Origin: Rhizobacter sp.
GTDB lineage: Bacteria > Pseudomonadota > Gammaproteobacteria > Burkholderiales > Burkholderiaceae_C
Reading direction: 5' to 3'
DNA: 64,000 bases
NCBI GenBank assembly: GCA_019635355.1
Contig: JAHBZQ010000001.1
Location: 1,612,001 to 1,676,000, forward strand
Shown: positions 1 to 8,477 of the stretch, in pieces
Layout: each line of letters opens with the position of its first letter
Numbering within the stretch: the stretch's first letter is position 1
Translations under genes and position numbers: made by a program
Notes under the pieces: model-generated
The model's input: only the letters and a program-made list of their open reading frames with translations
The model's database searches: none
Told to the model about the DNA's origin: nothing

Positions 1-265
1 TCTTGTCGAGCGTGTCGACCTGCAGGCGAGAGATCGGGTCGGCGATGCCGTGCGAACGGTCGGTGGTCGGCACGTTGTGGTCGCTGACCGCCAGGTTGGC
101 CGAGATGCGCCAGACCTTGCGGTTCGCCAGGTCCAGGCCCTCGAACGCCTGCGGGCTCGTCACTTCATGGACGAGGTGGCGGTCGATGTAGAGGACGGCG
201 GTGCCGTCTTCCTCGGTGTGGACGACGTGTTCGTCCCAGATCTTGTCGTACAGCGTGCGTCCCAT
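1..265 (-). CDS. leuC: 3-isopropylmalate dehydratase large subunit, N-terminal part (runs off window)
   Basis: The 88 visible residues begin MGRTLYDKIWDEHVV and continue through ISANLAVSDHNVPTTDR, the invariant N-terminal block of LeuC. LeuC is the [4Fe-4S] subunit that, with LeuD, isomerises 2-isopropylmalate to 3-isopropylmalate in leucine synthesis. The 4Fe-4S cysteines lie beyond the window. An AAGG ribosome site precedes the ATG. It lies downstream of gltA on the same strand, as in many Burkholderiales, but a terminator between them suggests its own promoter. Confidence 0.93.
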   Translation of the reverse strand, partial: MGRTLYDKIWDEHVVHTEEDGTAVLYIDRHLVHEVTSPQAFEGLDLANRKVWRISANLAVSDHNVPTTDRSHGIADPISRLQVDTLDK

Positions 266-332
266 GGCTACCTTGGTTGGCGTTCGGGCCGTTGTCGGGC
301 GGAAAAGAGTGAGATTTTAGGCGTCCAGAAGC

Positions 333-359
333 AAAAACCCCGGCTCTGAGGCCGGGGTT
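333..359 (-). terminator. Rho-independent terminator of gltA
   Basis: Read on the minus strand, a 9-bp GC-rich stem (arms 336-344 and 351-359, 6-nt loop) is followed by a run of Ts (complement of the As at 333-337). It lies about 30 bp past the gltA stop codon and ends the sdh-gltA transcript before leuC. Confidence 0.85.
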
Positions 360-387
360 CGCGTGCAAAGAAAGCGCTTTTCCGGCG

Positions 388-1707
388 TTAGGCGCGTTGT
401 GCAATGGGTTTGACGTCGCGCGCGGTCGCACCGGCGAATAGCTGGCGCGGGCGACCGATCTTGTACTCGGGGTCCGAGATCATCTCGTTGAGCTGGGCGA
501 TCCAGCCGACCGTGCGGGCGAGCGCGAAGATCGCGGTGAAGAGGCTCACCGGGATGCCAATCGCGCGCTGCACGATGCCCGAGTAGAAATCGACGTTCGG
601 GTAGAGCTTGCGGGCGACGAAGTATTCGTCTTCCAGCGCGATCTTTTCGAGCGCCATGGCCAGCTTGAACAGCGGGTCATTCTGCAGGCCCAGAGCGCCC
701 AGCACTTCGTGGCAGGTCTCGCGCATCAGCTTGGCGCGCGGGTCGTAGTTCTTGTAGACGCGGTGGCCGAAGCCCATCAGCTTGACGTTGGAGTTCTTGT
801 CCTTCACCTGCTTGATGAACTCGCCGATCTTCTCGACGCCGCCCATCTTCTGGACGTCTTCCAGCATGTTGAGCGCCGCTTCGTTGGCGCCACCGTGGGC
901 CGGGCCCCAGAGGCAGGCCACGCCGGCAGCGATGGCGGCGAACGGGTTGGTGCCCGACGAGCCGCACAGGCGCACGGTCGAGGTGGAGGCGTTCTGCTCG
1001 TGGTCGGCGTGCAGGATGAAGATGCGGTCCATCGCGCGCACCAGCACGTCGTTCGGCTCGTACTCTTCGCACGGGGTGGCGAACATCATGCGCATGAAGT
1101 TGCCGGCGTAGGAGAGGTCGTTGCGCGGGTAGATGTAGGGCTGGCCGATGCCGTACTTGTAGGCCATGGCCACGAGCGTCGGCATCTTGGCGATCAGGCG
1201 GATCGCCGCGATCTCGCGGTGCTGCGGGTTATTGATGTCGGTGCTGTCGTGATAGAAGGCCGACAGCGCGCCCACCAGGCCCGTCATCACGGCCATCGGG
1301 TGCGCGTCGCGGCGGAAGCCGCGCAGGAAAAACTGCATCTGCTCGTTGACCATCGTGTGGCGGGTGACCGTCTTCACGAAGTCGTCTTTCTGGCCGGCGT
1401 TGGGCAGCTCGCCCTTCAGCAGCAGGTAGCAGGTTTCGAGGTAGTCGCAGTTGGTGGCCAGCTGCTCGATGGGGTAGCCGCGGTACAGCAGTTCGCCCTT
1501 GTCGCCGTCGATGTAGGTGATGTTCGACTGGCAGGAAGCCGTCGACAGGAAGCCCGGGTCGTAGGTGAACTTGCCGGTCTGGGCGTAAAGCTTGCGGATG
1601 TCGATCACATCCGGGCCCACGGTGCCCTTGTAGACGGGCAGGTCCATGGCGGGGCTGCCGTCCGAGAACGACAGGGTGGCTTTCACGTCGGAGGGGGTCA
1701 TGGGCAT
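388..1707 (-). CDS. gltA: Citrate synthase, type II
   Basis: Condenses acetyl-CoA and oxaloacetate to citrate, the entry step of the TCA cycle. The 439-residue protein has the family blocks HADHEQNAST (about 233-242), GPAHGGANEAAL (about 268-279, catalytic His 271) and GFGHRVYKNYDPR (about 312-324, His 315), then VDFYSGIV with the catalytic Asp. The length and the N-terminal domain (residues 20-100) fit the hexameric type II form of Gram-negative bacteria, which is usually NADH-inhibited. It is the last gene of sdhCDAB-sdhE-gltA, 31 bp after sdhE, and is followed by a terminator. Confidence 0.97.
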   Translation of the reverse strand: MPMTPSDVKATLSFSDGSPAMDLPVYKGTVGPDVIDIRKLYAQTGKFTYDPGFLSTASCQSNITYIDGDKGELLYRGYPIEQLATNCDYLETCYLLLKGELPNAGQKDDFVKTVTRHTMVNEQMQFFLRGFRRDAHPMAVMTGLVGALSAFYHDSTDINNPQHREIAAIRLIAKMPTLVAMAYKYGIGQPYIYPRNDLSYAGNFMRMMFATPCEEYEPNDVLVRAMDRIFILHADHEQNASTSTVRLCGSSGTNPFAAIAAGVACLWGPAHGGANEAALNMLEDVQKMGGVEKIGEFIKQVKDKNSNVKLMGFGHRVYKNYDPRAKLMRETCHEVLGALGLQNDPLFKLAMALEKIALEDEYFVARKLYPNVDFYSGIVQRAIGIPVSLFTAIFALARTVGWIAQLNEMISDPEYKIGRPRQLFAGATARDVKPIAQRA

Positions 1708-1738
1708 TCCTTCTTGAGAGTCTTGGAAATCACACGGC

Positions 1739-2008
1739 TCAGTGGTGACCGGTGCGCATCAGCCTGAGCACTTCGAATACTTCATCTCGCTGCAACTCGC
1801 CTTCGGGCTCCTTGCGGGCCAGCAGCAGGTCCAGCAAGTCGTTGTCCGACAGGTCCATCAGCGCGAGCAAGCCTTGGGCCTGCCCTTCGGTGATGGCCGT
1901 TCCCTGGCGCTTGAAGAAGCGCTCGACGAAGAGGTCGTTCTCCAGCAAGCCGCGGCGGCAGCGCCAGCGCAGCTTGGAGAGGGCCCGTTCGTCGATCAGG
2001 GTCTGCAT
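1739..2008 (-). CDS. sdhE: Succinate dehydrogenase flavinylation factor SdhE
   Basis: A small (89 aa) helical protein of the SdhE/CptB family that promotes covalent FAD attachment to SdhA. The family motif RGxxE is present as RRGLLEND (about residues 18-25), followed by the usual Asp/Leu-rich helices (LMDLSDNDLLDLLL). It lies between sdhB (15 bp upstream) and gltA in one operon, the standard betaproteobacterial arrangement, which supports the assignment. Confidence 0.92.
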   Translation of the reverse strand: MQTLIDERALSKLRWRCRRGLLENDLFVERFFKRQGTAITEGQAQGLLALMDLSDNDLLDLLLARKEPEGELQRDEVFEVLRLMRTGHH

Positions 2009-2023
2009 GTCGTGGCGACCTGC

Positions 2024-2728
2024 TTAGACAGTCCGGCGGACCATCAATTCCTTGATCTTGCCGATGGCCTTCGTCGGGTTCAGGCCCTTCGGGCAGACGT
2101 CGACGCAGTTCATGATGGTGTGGCAGCGGAACAGGCGGTAGGGGTCCTCGAGGTTGTCGAGGCGCTCGCCAGTGGCCTGGTCGCGGCTGTCGGCGATGAA
2201 ACGGTAGGCCTGCAGGAGACCGGCCGGGCCGACGAACTTGTCAGGGTTCCACCAGAAGCTCGGGCAGCTCGTCGAGCAACTCGCGCACAGGATGCACTCA
2301 TACAGGCCATTGAGCTCTTCGCGCTCTTCGGGCGACTGCAGGCGCTCCTTCTCGGGCGGCATGGTGTCGTTCACCAGGTACGGCTTGATCGAGTTGTACT
2401 GGGTGAAGAACTGCGTCATGTCCACGATCAGGTCGCGGATGACCGGCAGGCCGGGCAGCGGCTTCAGGACGACGACATCCGGCAGCGTGCGCATGTTCGT
2501 CAGGCAGGCCAGGCCGTTCTTGCCGTTGATGTTCATGGCGTCCGAGCCGCACACGCCTTCGCGGCACGAGCGGCGGAAGCTCAAGGACGGGTCGACCGCC
2601 TTCAGCTTCATCAGCGCGTCGAGCAGCATGCGCTCGGAGCCGTCGAGTTCGACCTCGATCGTCTGCATGCGCGGCTTCGCGTCGGTGTCGGGGTCGTAGC
2701 GGTAGATCTGGAAAGTTCTCTTCGTCAT
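2024..2728 (-). CDS. sdhB: Succinate dehydrogenase iron-sulfur subunit
   Basis: Carries electrons from the SdhA flavin to the quinone site. All three cluster-binding regions are visible in 234 residues: CREGVCGSDAM with a later Cys for the [2Fe-2S] cluster, CILCASCSTSCP for the [4Fe-4S], and CHTIMNCVDVCPKGLNP for the [3Fe-4S]/[4Fe-4S]. The length is normal. It starts 19 bp after the sdhA stop and is followed by sdhE. Confidence 0.97.
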   Translation of the reverse strand: MTKRTFQIYRYDPDTDAKPRMQTIEVELDGSERMLLDALMKLKAVDPSLSFRRSCREGVCGSDAMNINGKNGLACLTNMRTLPDVVVLKPLPGLPVIRDLIVDMTQFFTQYNSIKPYLVNDTMPPEKERLQSPEEREELNGLYECILCASCSTSCPSFWWNPDKFVGPAGLLQAYRFIADSRDQATGERLDNLEDPYRLFRCHTIMNCVDVCPKGLNPTKAIGKIKELMVRRTV

Positions 2729-2747
2729 GTCTGTTCCTACGGCGGGC

Positions 2748-4541
2748 TCAGAACGAGCGGACCTTGGGCGGGATCGATTCGGCGGTGAGCGGCTTCAGGT
2801 TCACCGGCTTGTAGTCGAGGCGGTTGCCGTCCGAATACCAGAGGGTGTGCTTCATCCACACCTTGTCGTTGCGGCCGTTCGGGAATTCGATGGAGTCACC
2901 GTAGTCGTTCACCGTGTGGGCGCCGCGGCTTTCCTTGCGGGCCGCCGCCGAGATCATGGTGGCGAGCGCCGCCTCGATCAGGTTTTCGACTTCCAGCGCC
3001 TCGATGCGGGCGGTGTTGAACACCTTGGACTTGTCCGCCAGGTGGATGCCCTTCACGCGCTCGGCGATGGCCTTGATCTTCACCACGCCTTCGTCCATCG
3101 ACGACTGCGTGCGGAACACCCCGGCGTGCTGCTGCATGGCCGAGCGGATGTCGTTGGCCACGTCTTGTGCGTATTCACCGCTGGTGCTCTTCTCGTACTT
3201 GGACAGTCTCGACAGCGTGTAGTCGGCCGCATCGGCCGGCAGCGGCTTGTGGGCCTTGGCCTTGAGGCCGCTCTCGACGATGTGGTTACCGGCGGCGCGG
3301 CCGAACACCAGCAGGTCGAGCAGCGAGTTGGTGCCCAGGCGGTTGGCGCCGTGCACGCTCACGCAGGAGCATTCGCCGACCGCATAGAGGCCGTTCACCA
3401 CCGCATTCGGGTTGCCGTCCTTCGGCACGACCACCTGGCCGTGGATGTTGGTCGGGATGCCGCCCATCTGGTAATGGATGGTCGGCACCACCGGGATCGG
3501 CTCCTTGGTGATGTCGACGTTGGCGAAGTTGTGGCCAATCTCGAACACCGACGGCAGGCGCTTCATGATGGTCTCGGCGCCCAGGTGGGTCATGTCGAGC
3601 ACCACGTAGTCCTTGTTGGGACCACAGCCACGGCCTTCCTTGATTTCCTGGTCCATGCAGCGCGAGACGAAGTCGCGAGGCGCCAGGTCCTTCAGCGTCG
3701 GGGCGTAACGCTCCATGAAGCGCTCGCCGTTGCTGTTGCGCAGGATCGCGCCTTCGCCGCGGCAGCCTTCGGTCAGCAGCACGCCCGCGCCGGCCACGCC
3801 GGTCGGGTGGAACTGCCAGAACTCCATGTCTTCCAGCGGGATGCCGGCACGTGCCGCCATGCCCAGGCCGTCACCGGTGTTGATGAAGGCGTTGGTGCTG
3901 GCCGCGAAGATGCGCCCTGCCCCGCCTGTGGCGAGCAGCACGGTCTTGGCTTCGAGGATGTGCAGGTCGCCGGTTTCCATTTCCAGCGCGGTCACGCCGA
4001 CCACGTCGCCCTCGGCGTCGCGGATCAGGTCGAGCGCCATCCACTCGACGAAGAAGTGCGTGCGGGCCTTGACGTTCTGCTGGTACAGCGTGTGCAGCAT
4101 CGCGTGGCCGGTGCGGTCGGCGGCGGCGCAGGCGCGCTGCACCGGCTTCTCGCCATAGTTGGCGGTATGGCCGCCGAACGGGCGCTGGTAGATCGTGCCG
4201 TCGGGGTTGCGGTCGAACGGCATGCCGAAGTGCTCGAGCTCGTACACGACCTTCGGCGCCTCACGGCACATGAACTCGATGGCGTCCTGGTCGCCGAGCC
4301 AGTCGGAGCCCTTCACCGTGTCGAAGAAGTGGTAGTGCCAGTTGTCTTCGCTCATGTTGCCGAGCGAGGCGCCGATGCCACCTTGGGCTGCGACGGTGTG
4401 CGAGCGGGTCGGGAAGACCTTGGACAGCACGGCCACGTTCAGGCCGGCCTGGGCCAGCTGCAGCGACGCCCGCATGCCGGAGCCGCCGGCTCCGACGATC
4501 ACGACGTCGAACTTTCTCTTTGCAATCTTGGTTGCGCTCAC
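2748..4541 (-). CDS. sdhA: Succinate dehydrogenase flavoprotein subunit
   Basis: Oxidises succinate to fumarate with covalently bound FAD in complex II. The N-terminal dinucleotide-binding motif VVIVGAGGSGMRASL is followed by the flavinylation segment FPTRSHTVAAQGG, whose His carries the FAD, and by HPTGV and GANRLGTNSLLDL further on. I chose the GTG at 4541 (597 aa, VSATKIAKRKF) because GGAG stands 9 nt upstream. A GTG at 4547 overlapping the sdhD stop is the alternative, but its spacing to GGAG is only 3 nt. Upstream in-frame codons are inside sdhD. Confidence 0.96.
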   Translation of the reverse strand: MSATKIAKRKFDVVIVGAGGSGMRASLQLAQAGLNVAVLSKVFPTRSHTVAAQGGIGASLGNMSEDNWHYHFFDTVKGSDWLGDQDAIEFMCREAPKVVYELEHFGMPFDRNPDGTIYQRPFGGHTANYGEKPVQRACAAADRTGHAMLHTLYQQNVKARTHFFVEWMALDLIRDAEGDVVGVTALEMETGDLHILEAKTVLLATGGAGRIFAASTNAFINTGDGLGMAARAGIPLEDMEFWQFHPTGVAGAGVLLTEGCRGEGAILRNSNGERFMERYAPTLKDLAPRDFVSRCMDQEIKEGRGCGPNKDYVVLDMTHLGAETIMKRLPSVFEIGHNFANVDITKEPIPVVPTIHYQMGGIPTNIHGQVVVPKDGNPNAVVNGLYAVGECSCVSVHGANRLGTNSLLDLLVFGRAAGNHIVESGLKAKAHKPLPADAADYTLSRLSKYEKSTSGEYAQDVANDIRSAMQQHAGVFRTQSSMDEGVVKIKAIAERVKGIHLADKSKVFNTARIEALEVENLIEAALATMISAAARKESRGAHTVNDYGDSIEFPNGRNDKVWMKHTLWYSDGNRLDYKPVNLKPLTAESIPPKVRSF

Positions 4542-4543
4542 GT

Positions 4544-4909
4544 TCACAGTCTCCACAGCACTTGGATGGCCCAGCCGGCACAGCCCACCAGCCACACGAG
4601 CGTGGCCACTTGCAGCACGAGCTTCACGCCCACGGGCTTCACGTAGTCCATCAGCACGTCACGGATGCCCACCCACACGTGGTAGGCCAGCGCGACGATG
4701 GTCACGAAGGTCAGGAATTTCATCCACTGGGTGGAGAAGATGCCCGCCCATTTGTCGTAGCCCATGCGGCCAGGCAGCAGCACCTGGACGATCAGCACCA
4801 GCGTGAAGAGCGCCATCAGCACCGCGGTGACACGCTGCGCGAGCCAGTCGCGCAGGCCATAGTGCGCACCGACCACCGTGCGCTTGGAACCGTAGTTCGG
4901 AGTCGTCAT
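4544..4909 (-). CDS. sdhD: Succinate dehydrogenase membrane anchor subunit
   Basis: A 121-residue hydrophobic protein with three predicted membrane helices. It begins MTTPNYGSKRTVVGAHYGLRDW, typical of betaproteobacterial SdhD, with a conserved His in the heme-binding helix (ALAYHVWVGIRDV). Together with SdhC it anchors complex II, binds heme b and forms the quinone pocket. The ATG at 4909 is 8 bp after the sdhC stop; longer in-frame readings run into sdhC. Confidence 0.93.
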   Translation of the reverse strand: MTTPNYGSKRTVVGAHYGLRDWLAQRVTAVLMALFTLVLIVQVLLPGRMGYDKWAGIFSTQWMKFLTFVTIVALAYHVWVGIRDVLMDYVKPVGVKLVLQVATLVWLVGCAGWAIQVLWRL

Positions 4910-4917
4910 GTTGTTGA

Positions 4918-5340
4918 TCAGAAAAAGAGCTTGAAACCGAGGGCCAGCGTGAGCAGGATGCTCAGGCCCAGCGTCACGAGCGCCGAGCTGCGGCCGAATT
5001 CCTTCGAGACCGAGTGGGTGGCGTCCATCCACAGGTGGCGCAGGCCGGCAATGAAGTGGTGCAGGTAGGCCCAGATCAGGGCCAGCACGACGAGCTTGAC
5101 GAGGATGGCCGGGAAGATCCACAGGCCGCTCACGAAAGCGCTCGTGAACGCGCTGTAGCTCACCTCCGAGGTGAGGCTCTTGTCGAGCAGCCAGATGATG
5201 AACGGCAACAGCACGAACATCAGGATGCCGCTCAGGCGATGGAGGATCGACACGACGGCCGCCGGGGGAAGCCGGTACTGCGTGGCTTCGATGAGGCGCA
5301 TGTTGGCACCGGGTCTTTGCTTCGCTGTGGTCTCTGCCAT
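4918..5340 (-). CDS. sdhC: Succinate dehydrogenase cytochrome b556 subunit
   Basis: First structural gene of the sdh operon. The 140-residue protein has three hydrophobic helices and the SdhC signature VVSILHRLSG (about residues 29-38) plus HHFIAGLRHLWMD, which holds the heme-ligating His. Start chosen at ATG 5340 (MAETTAKQRPG); a start 14 codons later (MRLIEATQYRLPP) is possible because the sequence before it is poorly conserved in the family. The leader lies between 5341 and the gntR stop at 5445. Confidence 0.93.
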   Translation of the reverse strand: MAETTAKQRPGANMRLIEATQYRLPPAAVVSILHRLSGILMFVLLPFIIWLLDKSLTSEVSYSAFTSAFVSGLWIFPAILVKLVVLALIWAYLHHFIAGLRHLWMDATHSVSKEFGRSSALVTLGLSILLTLALGFKLFF

Positions 5341-5444
5341 ACCCAACCTGTAATCCTGTAGAAACTTTCGGAGTTTATTGCAACGCAGCAGGGTTTCACC
5401 CAAGCGGCACGATTTCTGCGTTGTGGATCGCCCTGCCGTCGGCC

Positions 5445-6218
5445 TCAGCTCAGTTCATTGCGGTAGTAATGCGCCTGGGTGTTGTACAGGCCACGGCGCA
5501 ACTCCACCGGCTTGTCGCCATAGGTGCGCGACAGCCGCTCCACGCTGAGCAAGGGTGCGCCCAGCGGGACTTGCAACAGCTCCGCCGCGCCGGCATCGGC
5601 GGCCACGGCACGCAACTGCTCTTCGGCGCGGATCATGCGCACACCGAATTCCGTTTCGAAGAGGCCATACATCGGCCCCTGGTATTCGCTCAAACGCTCG
5701 GCCGTGAGGCCCTTGAAGAGGGTGCCATTGAGCCAGATGTCGTCCAGCACCACCGGCGCGCCGTGAAAGTGCAGCACCCGGCGCACCTGCACGGCCATGT
5801 CACCCGCCTTCAACTCCAGCGCGCGGGCCACGTCGGCCGGGGCACGCATGCGGCGGCAGTCGATGAAGCGTCGTTGCGCACCGCCGGGCTGCCCATCGTC
5901 AGGCATCAGGCGCAGGAACCGGTACTGGATCTTCTCTTCGGCGTGGGTCGCCACGAAGGTGCCCTTGCCCTGACGGCGCACCACCAGGTTTTCGTCGGCC
6001 AAGGCGTCGATGGCCTTGCGCACCGTGCCCTGGCTCACCTTGAAGCGGGCCGCCAGCTCCATCTCGCTCGGGATGGCCTCGCCCGGCTTCCACTCGCCGC
6101 TCTGCAGGCTGCGCGTGAGGAGCGACTTGATCTGCTGGTACAGCGGGCTGAACGCCGGGCCGTCGGCCTCGCCTTCCGCGGGGCGGACAGCAACAGGGAC
6201 GGACGTCGACGTGGCCAT
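5445..6218 (-). CDS. GntR/HutC-family transcriptional regulator of the TCA gene block
   Basis: The 257-residue protein has an N-terminal winged-helix domain with the GntR signature EAIPSEMELAARFKVSQGTV followed by RRQGKGTFV, and a C-terminal UTRA ligand-binding domain (VRRVLHFHGAPVVLDDIWL). It lies upstream of sdhC on the same strand and diverges from mdh, with an 18-bp palindrome in between. I infer it controls itself, mdh and probably the sdh-gltA operon; the effector is unknown, a TCA intermediate being an attractive guess. Start chosen at ATG 6218; an in-frame start at 6287 would overlap the operator. Confidence 0.88.
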   Translation of the reverse strand: MATSTSVPVAVRPAEGEADGPAFSPLYQQIKSLLTRSLQSGEWKPGEAIPSEMELAARFKVSQGTVRKAIDALADENLVVRRQGKGTFVATHAEEKIQYRFLRLMPDDGQPGGAQRRFIDCRRMRAPADVARALELKAGDMAVQVRRVLHFHGAPVVLDDIWLNGTLFKGLTAERLSEYQGPMYGLFETEFGVRMIRAEEQLRAVAADAGAAELLQVPLGAPLLSVERLSRTYGDKPVELRRGLYNTQAHYYRNELS

Positions 6219-6269
6219 GTCCGGAATTGCAACACAGCCGCCCGGTTTGCGTCCACGCCCATTTGAAAG

Positions 6270-6287
6270 ATGTCTTATATAAGACAT
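6270..6287. promoter_or_regulatory. Perfect 18-bp palindromic operator, probably for the adjacent GntR regulator
   Basis: The sequence ATGTCTTATATAAGACAT is an exact 18-bp inverted repeat in the gntR-mdh intergenic region. On the minus strand it contains a TATAAG element fitting a gntR -10 box, so binding would give autorepression. On the plus strand it ends 7 bp before the -35 box of the mdh promoter. The size and symmetry are typical of HutC-subfamily operators; the assignment to this regulator is inference from position. Confidence 0.8.
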
Positions 6288-6294
6288 AAGAGCA

Positions 6295-6323
6295 TTGACA
6301 CACCCAGGGTTGCCACCTAGACT
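6295..6323 (+). promoter_or_regulatory. Sigma-70 promoter of mdh
   Basis: TTGACA at 6295-6300 and TAGACT at 6318-6323 are separated by 17 bp, an almost ideal housekeeping promoter pointing at mdh, whose ATG is about 75 bp past the expected start of transcription. Confidence 0.7.
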
Positions 6324-6404
6324 CGCCTACACTCCCCGGCTCACCAGAAAAGCGCCCGCCGCGGCCCGAATTCCACCATTCCCCTGAACCTTCCGGAGCC
6401 TTCC

Positions 6405-7391
6405 ATGAGCAAGAAACCCGTTCGTGTTGCCGTCACCGGCGCTGCTGGCCAGATCGGCTACGCCCTGCTGTTCCGTATCGCCTCGGGCGAGATGCTGGGC
6501 AAGGACCAGCCGGTCATCCTTCAGCTGCTGGAGATCCCCGACGAGAAGGCCCAGAAGGCACTCAAGGGCGTGATGATGGAACTCGACGACTGCGCGTTCC
6601 CGCTGCTCGTGGGCATGGAAGCACACAGCTCGCCCGAGACCGCCTTCAAGGACACCGACTACGCCCTGCTGGTCGGCTCGCGCCCCCGCGGCCCCGGCAT
6701 GGAACGCGCCGAGCTGCTGGCCATCAACGGCGCCATCTTCACGGCCCAGGGCAAGGCCCTGAACAAGGTCGCCAGCCGCAACGTGAAGGTGCTCGTGGTC
6801 GGCAACCCCGCCAATACCAACGCCTACATCGCGATGAAGAGCGCGCCCGACCTGCCGGCGAAGAACTTCACCGCCATGCTGCGCCTGGACCACAACCGCG
6901 CCGCCAGCCAGCTGGCCGCCAAGACCGGCAAGCCGGTGTCGTCGATCGAGAAGCTGGCCGTGTGGGGCAACCACTCGCCCACCATGTACGCCGACTACCG
7001 CTTCGCCACCATCGACGGCCAGTTGGTCAAGGACATGATCAACGACCAGGCCTGGAACAAGGACGTGTTCCTGCCCACCGTCGGCAAGCGCGGCGCCGCC
7101 ATCATCGAAGCGCGCGGCCTGTCGTCGGCCGCTTCGGCTGCCAACGCCGCCATCGACCACATGCGCGACTGGGCCCTGGGCACCAACGGCAAGTGGGTCA
7201 CGATGGGCGTCCCGTCGAACGGCGAATACGGCATTCCGAAGGACGTGATGTTCGGCTACCCCGTCACCTGCGCCAACGGCGAATACAAGATCGTCGAAGG
7301 CCTGAGCATCGACGCCTTCTCGCAAGAGTGCATCAACAAGACCCTGGCCGAGCTGCAGGGCGAGCAAGACGGCGTCAAGCACCTGCTCTGA
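6405..7391 (+). CDS. mdh: Malate dehydrogenase
   Basis: Oxidises malate to oxaloacetate with NAD. The 328-residue protein has the Rossmann motif VTGAAGQIGYAL (about 10-21), the substrate loop SRPRGPGMER (about 92-101), VGNPANTNAYI, and the catalytic His in WGNHSPTMYAD (about 187-197). The form resembles the cytosolic-type MDH common in betaproteobacteria. It diverges from gntR and has its own promoter and terminator. GGAG stands about 10 nt before the ATG. Confidence 0.96.
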   Translation: MSKKPVRVAVTGAAGQIGYALLFRIASGEMLGKDQPVILQLLEIPDEKAQKALKGVMMELDDCAFPLLVGMEAHSSPETAFKDTDYALLVGSRPRGPGMERAELLAINGAIFTAQGKALNKVASRNVKVLVVGNPANTNAYIAMKSAPDLPAKNFTAMLRLDHNRAASQLAAKTGKPVSSIEKLAVWGNHSPTMYADYRFATIDGQLVKDMINDQAWNKDVFLPTVGKRGAAIIEARGLSSAASAANAAIDHMRDWALGTNGKWVTMGVPSNGEYGIPKDVMFGYPVTCANGEYKIVEGLSIDAFSQECINKTLAELQGEQDGVKHLL

Positions 7392-7410
7392 TCTCCCGAG
7401 GGGCAAGACA

Positions 7411-7445
7411 AAAAGGCCGGTGCATCAAGCTGCTGGCCTTTTTTT
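7411..7445 (+). terminator. Rho-independent terminator of mdh
   Basis: Arms AAAAGGCC (7411-7418) and GGCCTTTT (7435-7442) close a hairpin followed by T residues to 7445. It begins about 20 bp after the mdh stop, so the next gene is probably expressed separately or by read-through. Confidence 0.8.
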
Positions 7446-7469
7446 CGCCTCCACGCTGACCCGAACGCC

Positions 7470-8477
7470 ATGCCGCTCCACCCCAGACAAGCCCTCTTCG
7501 ATGCACGCGAAAGCGTGCCGAGCCTGCCTGTCTGCGACCACTACTGCGGGGTCGAGGTGCGCATGCGCAAGAGCCTGCAGCTGCAGGCCGAGCTGGGGCC
7601 CGTCTTCGACGTCACGCTCGACTGTGAAGATGGCGCGCCCGTCGGCGGTGAAGCCGAACACGCCCACCTGGTGGCCGAGATGGCCACCTCGTCGCTCAAC
7701 CTGCACGGCCGCGTCGGCGCCCGTGTGCACCCGGTCGACCACCCGAGCTTCGATGCCGACGTGGCCACGCTCGTGAAGCGTGCCGGCGGCCGCCTCGCCT
7801 ACCTGATGGTCCCGAAGGTGGCCGACTTCGATGAAGCCCAGGCCGCCGTGCGCGCCATCGACCAGGCGATGCTCGAACACGGCCACAAGCGCGTGCTGCC
7901 GGTGCACGTGCTGATCGAGACGCATGGCGCGCTGCGCGAGGTGCAGCGCATCGCCGCGCACCCGCGCATCGAGTCGTTGTCGTTCGGACTGATGGATTTC
8001 GTCTCGGCCCACCGGGGTGCCATTCCGCAGGCGGGCATGAGTGCCCAGGGCCAGTTCGAGCACCCGCTGGTGCTGCGCGCCAAGCTCGAGATCTCGGCCG
8101 CCTGCCACGCCGCGGGCAAGACACCCTCGCACTGCGTCGTGACCGAGTTCAGGAAGCTCGACCTGCTGCGCGCCGCCGCCCAGAAAGCTGCACGCCAGCT
8201 CGGCTACTTGCGCATGTGGAGCATCCACCCCGATCAGATCCGCCCCATCGTCGAGAGCTTCGCGCCTACCGTGGCCGAGACCGACCAGGCCATCGAGATC
8301 CTGATGGCCGCACAAGCCGCCGACTGGGCGCCGATCAGCCACCGCGACACACTGCACGACCGCGCGAGCTTCCGCTACTTCTGGCACGTGCTCGAGCGTG
8401 CCCGCCAGACCGGCCAGGCCCTGCCCGCGCAAGTGGAAGAGGCGTTTTTTGCTGACACCCCGGGAGCCGAGGCGTGA
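7470..8477 (+). CDS. HpcH/HpaI-type (citrate lyase beta-like) aldolase/lyase
   Basis: A 335-residue member of the citrate lyase beta / malyl-CoA lyase superfamily of Mg-dependent C-C lyases. Visible hallmarks are FDVTLDCEDGAP (about residues 47-58, acidic metal ligands), RVHPVDHPSFDAD, PVHVLIETHGAL with the metal-binding Glu, and RMWSIHPDQI near the C-terminus, which matches the family's IHP motif. No citrate lyase alpha or gamma genes are nearby, so a citrate lyase complex is unlikely; a malyl- or citramalyl-CoA lyase role is possible but unproven. It sits between mdh and acnB, consistent with organic-acid metabolism. Confidence 0.8.
   Translation: MPLHPRQALFDARESVPSLPVCDHYCGVEVRMRKSLQLQAELGPVFDVTLDCEDGAPVGGEAEHAHLVAEMATSSLNLHGRVGARVHPVDHPSFDADVATLVKRAGGRLAYLMVPKVADFDEAQAAVRAIDQAMLEHGHKRVLPVHVLIETHGALREVQRIAAHPRIESLSFGLMDFVSAHRGAIPQAGMSAQGQFEHPLVLRAKLEISAACHAAGKTPSHCVVTEFRKLDLLRAAAQKAARQLGYLRMWSIHPDQIRPIVESFAPTVAETDQAIEILMAAQAADWAPISHRDTLHDRASFRYFWHVLERARQTGQALPAQVEEAFFADTPGAEA

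Noticed and set aside
709..1767. Long open frames on the plus strand opposite gltA, sdhB and sdhA
   Set aside because: Shadow frames of high-GC genes; the minus-strand products are unmistakable enzymes with intact motifs.
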